From Antedon mediterranea (Eukaryota > Echinodermata > Crinoidea > Comatulida > Antedonidae): a stretch of 60,000 nucleotides of DNA. Both the position numbers and the translations under genes were made by a program. Below the pieces are notes generated by a model. It made no database searches. It saw only the letters and a list, made by a program, of their open reading frames with translations, and was not told the origin of the DNA. Of the stretch, positions 27,360-38,423 are shown piece by piece (positions within the stretch are counted from its first letter, which is position 1; every line of letters starts with the position of its first letter). The stretch covers positions 23,248,501-23,308,500 of the forward strand of contig NC_092672.1 of the NCBI RefSeq assembly GCF_964355755.1. Reading direction: 5' to 3'.

Positions 27360-29220
27360 ATGTGTCAATTTTGGCTAAAAATGGTATACACACAGCGATA
27401 CCCTGGGGTGAACATTTCAGTCCAAAGCGATACACATGACCAGCTCAAGATGCAGATGAGTTCTTGTTCCTGTTGCTTCTGGATGATCTACATTCCATTT
27501 TTTCCAGATGGCATTTGTGTTGCCATGGTTACAGTATTTATATTGGGATGTGTAAGTATTTTAACGATTTTTTAACCAGTAGAAATACAAAGATGTTCAA
27601 CAGCAGTTTGATAATGACCTCCATGTTGTCTGACGTTCGGACCACCTGGGCTGGATTGTCAACAGACCTGGTGATTGAAAAAGTTTCTATGAGAAGCCTC
27701 AAAGAAAACCAGAGGTTTGACAAGAGATTTAGGAATGAGTACATCCAGACCAAATCTGCGCAGAATGTAATGTCTCGCAATAGTATCAGGGCGTTACTCC
27801 AGCAGCGGCCAATATAAGATATTATGGCCACACGTCAGGAACACAATAGCAATTGAAAAATCCATTTGGTTACGACTCAGAGACTTCATACCATTGACAC
27901 GGGAGTTACTGCAGGTGACTCGGAATATTGGCAATGTGGTATTAAGCATTGAATATTTTGGACGGATGTTAGGCCAGAAAGTCTTGCAATGTATTCAAGA
28001 TCCTGGCAATAAAGTACATACAGGCAAATATGTGTGCATCGATCCTACAGTTCCAGAGGAGACTCGAGGTGACAACAAGGAAGTTTTTGAACATGAACTT
28101 TGTTATCCACCAGCACTTTTTGAAACAACCAACTTACAATACTTTCAGCTAATAAACCAACATGATGCCATGTGGAAACAATGAATAGTCTAACACATCC
28201 AACTCACTGAATGATGTCCAGTTGGCCTACATTCTGGATGGTAGTGCTCTACTGCACAGCATTCCATGGAATAGTGTAGAGACTTATGATACGATCTGCA
28301 ATCATAGTCTTTGATGATTTTGAAAGCGGCTCATCCACCAAAGACGGCGCACATGGTAAGGCGGGTCAGGTGGTAGTATCCCTGTACATTTTACCAGTGA
28401 CATGTTCCACAAAATAGAATCACTTTCTGTAACAAACAACAATTTATAAATATTCGTAATTAGTATTTGAACAAAATGGCAATGAGTGAATGCAGCTGCT
28501 GATACAGATGTTATTTCGGATAGTACAAAAAAACCATTGAATCAGCAAACAGGAAAACATCTGTCATTATCCGATGACACGGATCTATCTAGTGCTCCTC
28601 TGCAGTCAAGCATTTAAAACATCTTGTGATATTCTTTAGACTGGAACTGAGATGCTGGACTATCAAACTGGTTCAAACAGTACTTTTGAGAGACATCTGT
28701 GATAACCTTCTGTTTGCTCATGCGATACTGGTGACAAAACATCCAGAGTTTTCGGAATTGGAAAACAAGTGGCTCTAAAAAAAGCTTGTCATTGCACTTA
28801 TTTCTGACATTATGCTGTAGTCTTCAGATGCAAACAAGCTACAAAAGATGACATTGTGGTTGCTAGAGAAAATGATTTAGTGTGTCTGTACAATGGACGA
28901 CCTGGACAACGTGGAATGCCTTTGACTCCATCCCATCTACAAGTTCAAGTTATCTTTTAGCAATGGAGTGGGGTTGATATGTGTACCGAAGATAGGGATG
29001 GAAGATCAGATGATGGAAACATGGTTCCTCTACACACAGACTTCAAGCCAGCACCTGAGTATCTCCTTGAAGCCTTCAGGGGTAACTATAACTACATGTG
29101 GTGAATGCAACGGAATTGCACTGTACTGATACCCGAACAAGAAAGTGATACTGATGACATAGTTGTCAGTCCTTTTCTATTTGAAGGATTAAACAATATC
29201 ATCCCACACGGGGCAATTCA
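27360..29220 (+). pseudogene. Degenerate copy of an unknown multicopy gene
   Basis: Pieces of coding sequence appear in different frames. They include VRTTWAGLSTDLVIEKVSMR (from about 27632) and IGNVVLSIEYFGRMLGQKV to FEHELCYPPALFETTN (27894-28184). Past a stop come YILDGSALLHSIPW (about 28228) and VVFDGYE-like and STKDGAH-like words near 28310-28350. Then there is ARENDLVCLYNGRPGQRGMP near 28870 and PLHTDFKPAPEYLLEAFRG near 29030. I recognise the general pattern from uncharacterised multicopy invertebrate proteins, but not a named family or function. Frameshifts and stops are frequent. No introns or terminal repeats are evident, so a retrocopy or a transposon-carried gene are both possible. 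Confidence 0.45.
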
Positions 29221-29269
29221 AATAAAAAGGTCTGGATTAAAATGATCTTACAAAATATACAAAAATATC

Positions 29270-30060
29270 ACAATGCACAGTACAATATAACAAGAGTCAA
29301 AGTTCAAGAATTTAAGAATTTAACTGGCAAAAAAGAATTTCTTTTACGGTGTGTTCTACATGCCAGGCATCGAAAGCGACGCCCATGAGGCACCTGAGGC
29401 ATGAGCTTGAAATCACTGAACGGTTAATATTTTATTCACTGAATGGTTAACATTTTTTAGAATAGCTCTACTTTTTTCTAGAGTTTGCATGTCACAGAAG
29501 GAAGATAAGCTACAAAGTTGACAACCTATTAATTTAGAACTTAAATTAACAATTCTTTGTAGTGAGTAAGACTAAAAAACCAGCATATAAAGTAAAACAG
29601 TTAAAACGTTCTCAATAAAGGAATTATAAAAAACCCTGAGAATTACTTTATCGACATTAAAATGGTTCAGCTTCCTTAACAGATAAAGTCTCTGGTGCCC
29701 TTTCTTTACTATTGCCTCTGTATTTAATTCCCAGCTGAGATTGTCCTAGGTATTTAAAGGAATGGACAATTTTGCTGGTTCGTCATTTATGCGGTATACC
29801 AGAGGGCTGCGTTCTTTCTCCTTCCTAAAATCTACAATCATCTCCTTGGTTTTGGTCACATTGACTTCCATCTAATGCGGAACCATGGCCGTCCTGTGAA
29901 TTTTTAAGGAGAGACAGCAATACAGTGTCGTCAGCAAATTTGACAAGATGACTATTGTCCTGTTTGCTGCGACAGTCACCCGTGTATATAATATACAGGA
30001 GAGGAGAGAGGACGCAACCCTGGGGAGATCCAATACTTGTCATTACGTACATTCGTTGAT
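29270..30060 (-). mobile_element. LINE RT fragment, minus strand
   Basis: The minus strand encodes SIGSPQGCVLSPLLYIIYTG and HLVKFADDTVLLSLL (30040-29900). It continues, after a frame change near 29870, with TKTKEMIVDFRKEKERSP (about 29850-29790). The motif set resembles the CR1/L2-like element at 23498-26735 but is a different copy or family. The 5' part is missing and the 3' part down to about 29270 is decayed. Confidence 0.65.
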
Positions 30061-30289
30061 ACTAAAATCATAAAAAATCTATCTATAGTAAATCATGAGT
30101 TGATTCCAAATTATCAAGACTCATTAATTAATCAGCAATAGTACATACCGCTAATGAATTTCAATGTTCTACTAGCTAGCATAATGTTTCCTATTTCATG
30201 ATGATACAATAGGTACAGGAAAAACATTATTTGCACCAAATACTTCCAATATATAAATAAACATAATTTAGTTTTACGCTATTTTAAGA

Positions 30290-31040
30290 AAATTTGAGTT
30301 TTCGTAAAAGGTCACTGACCTCTATAGTTACATAACAACTGTTGTATCAATTAGTTTTTAGAGTAAGAAATACATATTATACACATTTGTAGTTATTTAG
30401 ATTTTATTGGCAGGCATAAATGTTACCTCTAAACACAAGTTTCATCAAATGCATCGGCAATTATGGAATAAGACATTGCAGTTAATAGTTTTGTTAGGAA
30501 AAATTTGAGTTTTTGTAAAAGGTCAAACCTTTTGACCTCTAGTTACGTATAACTGTTGTATTAATTGTTTTTTTAATGTATATTAGTAGGATATATATAC
30601 TATACACATTGGTACTAAAGCTATTTAGATATGATTATAAAACAATGGATTATAGCATAGGCATAAACGCTACCCCCTACCACAAAATTGTTTACATTAC
30701 ATTTGATCAAGAATCAATTTCAATAAGAATAGTACATTACATTTAAAATTCTTCTAGTTAACATCATGTTTCCTATTTTATATATCGATAGGTACAGAAA
30801 AAACACAATTTTGATTAAATGCATCCACAATTATGGCATACGATATTACAGTTAATCATTTTTTTATGGAAAAAAATGAGTTTTTGTAAAAGGTCAATAA
30901 CCTTTTGACCTCTAGTTATATAAATAGGTGTTGTATTTTGGTTTTTTTAAATTGCATATTAGAAAGAAATATATATTCTACACATTGATATCAAGATTAT
31001 TGAGATTGGATTATAAAACCACAAGTTATGGGCATAAATG
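30290..31040 (+). repeat. Irregular direct repeats, three copies
   Basis: The core GAGTTTTTGTAAAAGGTCA followed by a GACCTCTAGTTA segment occurs at about 30296, 30507 and 30879. Longer flanking similarity includes GCATAAATGTTACC and ATCATGTTTCCTATTT (the latter also near 30183). Spacing is uneven (about 211 and 372 bp). No coding potential is seen. Confidence 0.6.
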
Positions 31041-31249
31041 TTATCCCCTACCCCAAAAATAGTTACGGAATAAAATCGCTATATAGTTGTTGAGATTACG
31101 TAAAAAATAATGTGTTCCAATGCTTCAATTTTCGGTGACTTTTAATATGTCATTCTAAAGTACATTTGGAATGAAAAAATCAATGTTTCGTTACTATTGC
31201 AATTTGTGGTGGGTTTACCTCTAAATATCACTAGATTGACTGGACTATC

Positions 31250-31495
31250 TAATTGATCCCACCCGACTTTTCGTTGCACGATCTAATCGGAAAGCTGGGG
31301 ACAATACTTTTTCTGTCACCTCTCCGCGGATCTGGAACGTAACGCGCTTCCTGTCGATTTAAGAGGAGCGAATTCGGCAACTCTATTTAAACATCAAAAA
31401 CTTTTCTTTAATTAATAATAGGCCTACTAGTGTTGTTAGGCGCTCTGTTCATTGTAGAGGGCGCCTATACGAACTTATAGAATAGAATATAAATA
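31250..31495 (+). mobile_element. LINE 3'-end fragment, plus strand
   Basis: The reading resembles the C-terminal end common to many LINE ORF2 proteins: a LVVARSN-like word, AGDNTFSVTSPRIWN (with one frame change) and SFKTFLF-like end words. A short 3' UTR with GGCGCTCTGTTCATTGTAGAG and an AATAGAATATAAATAAA tail follows. Only about 250 bp survive. Confidence 0.5.
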
Positions 31496-32238
31496 AATAT
31501 TGTTTAGAAACGTGAAACTTAAACAGATCTGATATCAATGATCAGTGGCCTCTTGTACCTGACAATGATGGATGCAGCCTGTTTGGTTCTCATTGCTTTT
31601 TCTCAGTGGGTGAAAACGTATAGGAAGGTGCGTTCCCACTCTGTTTGGTTATCCAGAAACAATTCCCGTATCGAATGAGTGCTTTCAACGATGTAATGTA
31701 GACGCGGCAGTATGTGAGCCTATGTCGGTAGAAATCTTGTCGTATGCGACATGATTTGATTATCGTATACAGATGTGTGCCTGTTATCGTATGTTTGTGA
31801 TACATCGTATTCTTATTTTGTTTTCTAAATAAAACTTTCTAGCCAAAAAAGAAAACAAAATTGTCGTATGCAGATGTGTGTCTCTTATCGTATGTTTACA
31901 ATGTTTTAATATTTCTGTAATAACAAACTAAAAATCGTATTTTAATTTTTTAAATTATTTGTTATCTTTTTTTGATTTCTTACAAAGATGGGGATGATGT
32001 TAAATTGAAATTCATGAAAGCGCCTTGATTGATGCAAGCATGCAAATGTATTAGAAATCGGTCATAATAATATTATTGACAATGGTGCGTGCAATACTGT
32101 TCTTGATAATGAAACAAACATTAAATTAACATAGCTAAACTATTAACACATCGATGGTCTTTCTCGTTATGCCTGGGGAAGCGATATGGAAACGGTAGTA
32201 AAACAGTGTTAGAACATTGATCCCAAACAGGAATAACG
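31496..32238. other. Stretch with repeated ATCGTATACAGATGTGTG words
   Basis: The word ATCGTATACAGATGTGTG[CT]CT occurs near 31763 and 31863, and an inverted relative lies near 32370. No gene is supported; a minus-strand reading at 31805-31590 has no recognisable features. Confidence 0.35.
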
Positions 32239-32826
32239 TTGCTAAGATCCGAAAAGGAAAAGCAGAAAACTCAAAGCATAGAATACTTTGAAGAGATTTG
32301 CAAAAGAGTTGTGTTGACCAGAGGCTATGAATTGCATAGAGCCAGGCACTCATCGTTTTACGAATATTTATCGTATACATCTGTATACGATAATCAAATC
32401 AATGGCACGTTGTTCCCAGAGCAGATTTACGGATTTCGAAAAGTATTGAGTTTCATGCATCAAACTATAGCACAGCCAGAAGATTTGTTGAGAAAACCGA
32501 TATTGAAACTGAAAAGGAGCTCTTGGCAGTGCATCAAGAGCGTAGACTTTAAGGTTGATTTTGGCGAATTTATAGAAAACGCAAACATCGACGTCTTAAC
32601 CATGTATCATAACGTACTGGGTGGTACTAAACGTGAAATGAATAGAAAAGACAGTTTCCTACCAAACACTCTATTCGATGTCATAGAGAACATTAATGTG
32701 CCACAGGGACTCTTGTGTCTTCCAAGGTCTTTTATAGCAGCCACACAGATGGCTATGCAAAAGGAATATAAATCTACCCTGAATAAATTACATCCCCACG
32801 TGACACCGGAGCTCATACAAGAATAG
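32239..32826 (+). CDS. Unidentified ORF (about 195 codons), probable fragment
   Basis: The open frame has no ATG at its start (TTG) and reads RSEKEKQKTQSIEYFEEICK and on to HPHVTPELIQE. It stops at a TAG lying within an AGGCCTA word, and the same frame reopens with AYATFTPSDILNDIRISERF for about 35 codons. A single substitution could therefore have split a longer frame. The composition is mixed with no low complexity, and codons look less AT-biased than the surroundings, which argues for a real former gene. I do not recognise the family, and no splice sites clearly bound it. Nearby degenerate coding-like sequence (33350-33710) may belong to the same insertion. Confidence 0.4.
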   Translation: MLRSEKEKQKTQSIEYFEEICKRVVLTRGYELHRARHSSFYEYLSYTSVYDNQINGTLFPEQIYGFRKVLSFMHQTIAQPEDLLRKPILKLKRSSWQCIKSVDFKVDFGEFIENANIDVLTMYHNVLGGTKREMNRKDSFLPNTLFDVIENINVPQGLLCLPRSFIAATQMAMQKEYKSTLNKLHPHVTPELIQE

Positions 32827-32829
32827 GCC

Positions 32830-33780
32830 TATGCTACATTCACTCCATCGGACATTCTGAACGACATACGCATTTCTGAAAGGTTCTGTCTAAAGACAGC
32901 CATTCTTTTCTTGTTATTCGGCCGACTTTGACATTCGATAGAACGTGAAAATCCCTTTATATGCTGGGATGAGGAACATAACCGACTTGAGGAGGAGCCA
33001 GCGTTTTCCGGGGTTTTTTTAAATTTGTACTTCAGCATTGTTGAAACATAGCTTGCGTGCTTTCCTCACATATATAATAAACATATACCTAATAATAGTC
33101 TTTTATAATTTTTGTTTCATTAATGGCTTTCAAAATCATCATAATGACAGAAGATGAATGTCGATAGTATTCGACAGAACAGAGTCTTGTTCAATGTACT
33201 AAGCAATGTGGGATGGTAAAGAGTTGGAACAGATTTCAAGAGTTTCGTCCCGACGATTAAGATCGTGTAATGAGTATCCAAGTACCAGTTTCGATTCATG
33301 AAGCCTAACGGATTTTCATGTTTGCCGAGAGTGATGGTAGACTGGTATTTGCCTTCAAGGACGTCACCATGTACGTTGTAACTTTACAGACGACTTTGAA
33401 GAGCACTTTACAAACAGGTGAAATGATGGATACACCAAGACATTTGAAGTTAAGTCAACGCTTTTGCTAAACACCTTTTATCGTGCCAGGGAGTGGTTTA
33501 CGGCAGCGAAATCTGTCAGCCGATGTTGTTTGGACAGTATGTAGCCGAACGTTCATCTATAAAATTGACCATGAAACGGCAAAAGATAATCGCTCACGTA
33601 AACGGCATGCAAATATTTGCTTGGAGAATGCTACCAAACCGAGTCGTTGAAGGCTGTCAGGATGCATGTGTTCTCTTGGTAAAACGCAATCTGCAAAATG
33701 TATCATGATGCTTCACAAAGAAGATAGCGTTATTCCATCCATAATCCGTACACGTTACCTACATCTTTAATAAGTCGTTT
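32830..33780 (+). other. Coding-like but broken sequence downstream of the unidentified ORF
   Basis: After the TAG the frame of the previous ORF continues briefly. Further on, 33493-33708 is open and reads VYGSEICQPMLFGQYVAERS to RNLQNVS, with no recognised domain. GC content is visibly higher than in the AT-rich DNA from 33780 on. I infer one decayed inserted element or gene covering about 32.2-33.7 kb, of unknown identity. Confidence 0.3.
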
Positions 33781-33789
33781 GTTATACAC

Positions 33790-34720
33790 AGTTCATTGTT
33801 GCTATATTATTATTCATGGAGAGCACTCCCGGATCACTTCATTATTTCTTATAGTATATTTTGAAACAATTTTAAATAATACAATGTTTAACCAGGTTTT
33901 ATATTTTTTCTATATATTTGGTATTAATGAAAATAATGTATTTGTTATGTATATTGGAAAAAATATATAAAATAAATATGATTTACAATATTATTTAAAT
34001 TATTTGTACTGTATATAATTTGACACACCCACATACAAAGACGCAGACAACTGATGGGTAAACTTTTACTTTGATTAGAAGAATTAAATATTGGCATGGA
34101 TTTGATATATAATAATTCTAATTTTTGTTAATTATAATCACAGACAAAACGAGATTTTAGGCTATAGTAATCATTCATAATACCGTAAGCACATTTGTCA
34201 TAAATGTAGGCCATACAACATTGGAATGTCGGTCCTTGACTCGCTACGGATTACCGTAGGTTAGAGCCTGTTTACACGTATGGGCGTAACGCGTAAGCCA
34301 TGGCGTACGCATTGCGTAGCCTACGCCTTGCGTGTGAAGGCACTTACTACGCCACGTTCGTGGCGTTAGATAACGAGCCTAACGCTGTGTCGTTTGTTCA
34401 ACAGTCCATTGTTTCTTGATAATTTATTTATTCAGAGCACACCGGAACACTTTTTTTATATAGTATATTTCTAAACATTTTTATATAATACAATTTTTAA
34501 TAACCATATATATTTTTTATATTTTGTAATGACCAATTGATGATTATTTAATTTGTAGGCCTATATTGGACAAAATAAAAATAAAATATATTTGACATAT
34601 TATTTGATATAATTTAACGTACGCACATAAAGAGACGCAGACAACTAAACTTTTACTTTGATTAGAAGTAATAATTGTTTATTTGATTTGATATAATAAT
34701 TCTAATATTTGCTACGTCTA
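33790..34720 (+). repeat. Diverged direct repeat, ~330 bp, two copies
   Basis: The block at about 33790-34130 and the block at about 34405-34720 share a start (TTCATTGTTGC/CCATTGTTTCT, GAGAGCAC/CAGAGCAC), an AT-rich middle (ATAATACAAT) and the end GACGCAGACAACT followed by AAACTTTTACTTTGATTAGA. Between them lies a GC-richer segment (34260-34390) with repeated TACGC/GCGTA words that may be a small insertion. Confidence 0.6.
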
Positions 34721-34735
34721 CTCTAAGACCCGTAA

Positions 34736-34840
34736 GGTCCGTATTAATGACTGGACTAACTCTGGATTTAGTCTGGACAATCTTTAGTCCTGGACTAAAC
34801 CAGTATTAAAATCGGCAAAAGATAGTCATGAATACGGGCC
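34736..34840. mobile_element. Tiny MITE (105 bp)
   Basis: The ends are inverted repeats: GGTCCGTATTAATGACT at the left and AGTCATGAATACGGGCC at the right. The inside holds several TGGACTAA/TTTAGTCC words in both orientations, so the whole unit folds. The left flank is TAA, the right flank AAT; no clear target duplication. A Harbinger-like origin is possible but not shown. Confidence 0.5.
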
Positions 34841-36086
34841 AATGTGATTGTGGCCTACACTATGCAGTCATTCACAGTACGCATTAACCTCAACAACAGT
34901 CACTGATCTTTTTTATATTTTAGTACATATAGATATAGATATCAAATACCAGTTCATAAATCACATTTAGTCCAAAAATATCATAACCAGCAACTACAAT
35001 TGAAAAACATTCATGTCAACAAGAAAAGCAACTTACAAATATATTAATAAACAACTTCACTTAACAGGTCTGCCTCATTATTTAAGCCCTTAATTTCAAA
35101 ACTGAACTTGTCATGGCACACAACACAGCGGCAAGTACGCCACCAATATTTTGGAACGTAAGTGATAACAGTTATCAGACATTCAAACACTCTCCGTTTA
35201 TTTAAGTGTTGATATACTATTTGTTAGCAAAGTGTATTTAGAAGTGATAGTGAGTTTACAGTAGGCCTGTAAAGATGGCCTATGATTGTGTAAATGCTAT
35301 TTTAGGAAACAAATGCAAACTTTATGTCTGTTCTCTTATACTAGCAGGCCTACTTTAACTAAAATCATTGGTAATGTTTGTCTTGCTAAAAGATGCTGAT
35401 AGTAGTTGTACTCAAACATGTATTGTTGTCCCACAAAAACATGAAAAATGAAGATTAATTAAATCAGACTTTGAATAGGTTATTTTGTAGTTTTAATAAA
35501 GTTAATCAATTCCGTAGAAAAAAAAATGTTTTCACTTATAAAATAACATAATAAATGGTTAAATTCAACCAAAAATCCATTGGCTGGCAGCCAATTTGAC
35601 CATTTTTGCTTAAATACATTTTTTTTGATCCAATTTATCCAAAAGTGGATAACTATCATGTGACATTAATTGGCATATTGAAAAAGTTAAAGTTAAAAAT
35701 TATTTTTCAGGTGGGACAATACATCTTTAAACGAAATTTTTTAGGTTTAATCAATTTAGTAGGCCTAGTAACTATATGGTCGCAAAAAAAGTGTATTTTG
35801 ATTGTATGAGCATTAAGCGATTGATTATTCAAACTTTCGCTTGTCATTTAATTTAATTTAATTGTCATTTAATATTTAATTTTAATTGGTTAAAACAACG
35901 AAAGGAATGTGCTCACCCCCACAACTAACGTATGCACTATTTTCTATAAATCGATAACAGGCCTATCAGAAGTAAAATAGGCATACAACTTATTTTTCTA
36001 AGCATGCAATTTGGGTAAAAATACACACAATTTTTCAATAAAAATAGGTAGTCTGGGTAAAAAATAATATAAAAATATATTAGTTT
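34841..36086. other. Non-coding stretch
   Basis: AT-rich, with AGGCCTA words near 35266, 35345 and 35760. No exon, RT fragment or strong repeat was found. Confidence 0.35.
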
Positions 36087-37379
36087 AGATGACAAATTTC
36101 GTTTTTGTAAAAGCACAAGTTAACGGAGTACTTACTTGAACGTTTCGATCTCTATCAGAGATCCTTCTCAACTGGCTGCGGAGTGTTAATGCAGCTTGGT
36201 CAGCAGCAACCAGGGCCGTAGCCAGGATCTGTCAAGGGGGGGTTCGGACATTAAATATTTGGGTCAACCCCCCCCCCCCCCACCTCCCCCAGCCTGATGC
36301 GAAGCGAATTTTGTTAAATGACACCCCTAGATGGCCGGAAAAGACACTCTCGTGCAGCATGCTATATAACCAATGACCAAAAAGATCGTACTTTTTTCCT
36401 CCTCCTCAAACACGTCGATAATTTAAATGACGATAACTATTTGTTGCCGTATGTTAGATGCGCGTGCTCTGTGCGGAACCGCCGATTGTTTGATCATTTA
36501 CTCCGTATTTTGTTTTGCGTTCAAGTTCAATGCGAACGTATATCTAGGAGCAGCCCCGAAAAAAGCACACTGGGTGAAGGCAAATGCTATTTGCTAGCTC
36601 TATCTATAATATTTATTTACAGCAATTTGTTGAGGAATATAAATATGTAAATAGGTGATATTGATACATTTTAGTACGTATCGGCTGGTGGTCTAGAAAA
36701 AAATAATCGGATGCCATAATGTGAACTACAGTACTTGATACCATAGATATTATAGTGTAAAATATTAATATTCACTATAATCCTCTATGATACATTATAC
36801 TTCATAGTCACACATAAATACTGATGTACGTCGGAAGGCTATATACTTTATGCATGCTGCCTGACTGCCAGTGATCTAAACAATTATAGGTACGCAGTTG
36901 TCTGGCGGTGTCCTTTGTACGAATCGTTCGTGCGCCAGCTCGCTATGAGACGCGTCAATATCATGTTACATGCAGGGACCAAACATTTATTTTTCAGGTT
37001 AAAATCGGCAATTCATTTGCAGCTTTTAGAAATTTACAGACACGTATCACTAGTTGACGCTCATACAGAGAAGAAGGTTCACGAACAAGTTTACGAATTT
37101 TTCAATTTACAAACAACTTTTTGTACTGTGGGGCACGTATTTGGTGGATTTTTGGAGATGAGGGTGAGGTATTGGGCATGTCGGGGATGGGGGTTCGCAG
37201 TTGGTTAAGGGGGGTTCGCTGTAAAGGGGGGGTTCGCCCGAACCATAAAAACCCCCCCTGGCTACGGGCCTGAGCAACACTCCGCAGTCAATTGAGAAGG
37301 ATCTCTGATAAAGATCGAAACGTTCGAGTATTAAGTACTCCGTTAACTTGTGCTTTTACAAAAACGAAATTTGTCATCT
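36087..37379. repeat. Foldback element, ~100-bp arms, interrupted by a second element
   Basis: The left arm starts AGATGACAAATTTCGTTTTT and the right arm ends with its reverse complement at 37379. The arms pair through GTTAACGGAGTACTTA and AACGTTTCGATCTCTATCAG to the CTCCGCAG region (about 36186 and 37280). Inside the arm, GATCTCTGATAGAGATC is itself a perfect hairpin followed by GAAACGTT. Without the inner insertion at 36211-37272 the element would be about 230 bp with a loop near 40 bp. It has the same architecture as the hairpin at 18454-18576. Confidence 0.7.
36211..37272. mobile_element. hAT-like non-autonomous element inserted in the foldback
   Basis: It begins CAGGGCCGTAGCCAGG and ends CCTGGCTACGGGCCTG, inverted repeats with one mismatch. 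The direct repeat AGCAAC flanks it at 36205-36210 and 37273-37278. Subterminal G-runs with GGGGGTTCG occur at both ends. No transposase was recognised; the open stretch at 36318-36650 has no known motif. CAGGG-type ends suit hAT, though hAT normally makes 8-bp duplications and only 6 bp match here. Confidence 0.6.
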
Positions 37380-37382
37380 TCT

Positions 37383-37720
37383 ATACAAAATCGAAGCTAA
37401 ATGAAATTCTTTCAAAATATATTAGGCCTAGTTAAGGTTTTTTTTAAAATTGTTGTAATATTGTTTATGGGGCCCTCAAAACAACAAAACATAATAATGG
37501 CATAAAAATGGCAAGAGGCATTAATAAAAAGATTAAAATGTAGGGCTACAATAAAACAATGTTAAAAATTGGATTAATTAATATAAGTCATTGCAGTCAT
37601 TTCCCAGGTACGTACTTCTCAAGATCCAGGTCATAGAATGTAGAGTCGCCCACACCCTTCTTCAGCAGCAGCACACGTGTGTGATGGCATGATGGCTCAT
37701 CAAAAAAAGTTCTCAAAATG
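37383..37720. other. Non-coding stretch
   Basis: Nothing recognised between the foldback element and the inverted repeat that starts near 37721. Confidence 0.35.
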
Positions 37721-37815
37721 AAACATGTATTTATATACGCCGTGGTTAGGATTCCGGCACCGGAACTCAACTGCCCAGCGTTAGGGAATCCGACACGCTA
37801 TTGCGCATGCCCAGA
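37721..37815 (+). repeat. Left arm of inverted repeat around the Ty3/Gypsy element
   Basis: AACATGTATTTATATACGCC then CGTGGTTAGGATTCCGGCAC up to CGCATGCCCAGAG. Its reverse complement, with small gaps, lies at 44753-44857. The retrotransposon sits between the arms. This pair is older than the retrotransposon insertion, since the arms have diverged while the LTRs are identical. Confidence 0.65.
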
Positions 37816-37947
37816 GCGAGGTAATCGGCGACTCTCTCCTCTATATAATAACAGCGATGGATCATTTCATAGCTGCGCCACACGGCGAACTAGCCTACAT
37901 GAGTACTAATACGGGATCCACTAATCTAGGCTAGGGCTACCAGTTAG

Positions 37948-37973
37948 ACCATGGAGTAAAGTTACTCCATGGT
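37948..37973. repeat. Perfect 12-bp hairpin
   Basis: ACCATGGAGTAA, AG, TTACTCCATGGT: twelve paired bases with a 2-nt spacer, next to the left LTR. Function unknown. Confidence 0.7.
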
Positions 37974-38064
37974 TAGACGTGATCAGTGGGCCTATTTTTT
38001 TTGTTATTAAAAAGTGGTTGCTTCATTCATATATAAACTTCATATCATTATGAATTATATACAG

Positions 38065-38225
38065 CGCCAGTCTAGCGCCCCCTATCTGGGTAGACTTATA
38101 TATCATGGCCGCTGGTTGTTATGTTATTGTTGTGATATTTGGTTTTGACGAATAAAGATCTTATTCTACTTGAGTCTTACGTGTCCGGTCGTCTTTATTG
38201 TGGTGTGCCTTTTGCCTTACTGGCG
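38065..38225 (+). repeat. 5' LTR of Ty3/Gypsy element (161 bp)
   Basis: Starts CGCCAGTCTAGCGCCCC and ends TTGCCTTACTGGCG, so the ends are the inverted repeat CGCCAGT/ACTGGCG instead of the usual TG/CA. It contains AATAAA (in GACGAATAAAGATC) as poly(A) signal and a TATATA-like word. By eye it is identical over all 161 bp to the 3' LTR, which indicates a recent insertion. TGGTGGCAGC just downstream is the likely primer-binding region, but I cannot name the tRNA. Confidence 0.9.
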
Positions 38226-38423
38226 TGGTGGCAGCTATACGATTACGAGCCCACCCACCATTATTCGACTAGTACTGGTGAGTAGCCTACCTAATCTAGT
38301 AGGCCTAGCCCAACAAATCGAGCTAGCATATCATCACATACTCTACGCTTTCACAGGCGCCGATCGGCTGTTGCTTCACACGTGCAACTGACAACACCTA
38401 GACTTCTGTATATATTTCTTACC

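Noticed and set aside
36120-36190. Second hammerhead ribozyme in the foldback arm
   Set aside because: The arm has CTGATAGAGATCGAAAC, which lacks the required CTGANGA core, so it is described only as a hairpin.
36318-36650. 110-codon frame inside the hAT-like element as transposase
   Set aside because: No RNase H-like or dimerisation motif of hAT transposases is visible, and the composition looks random.
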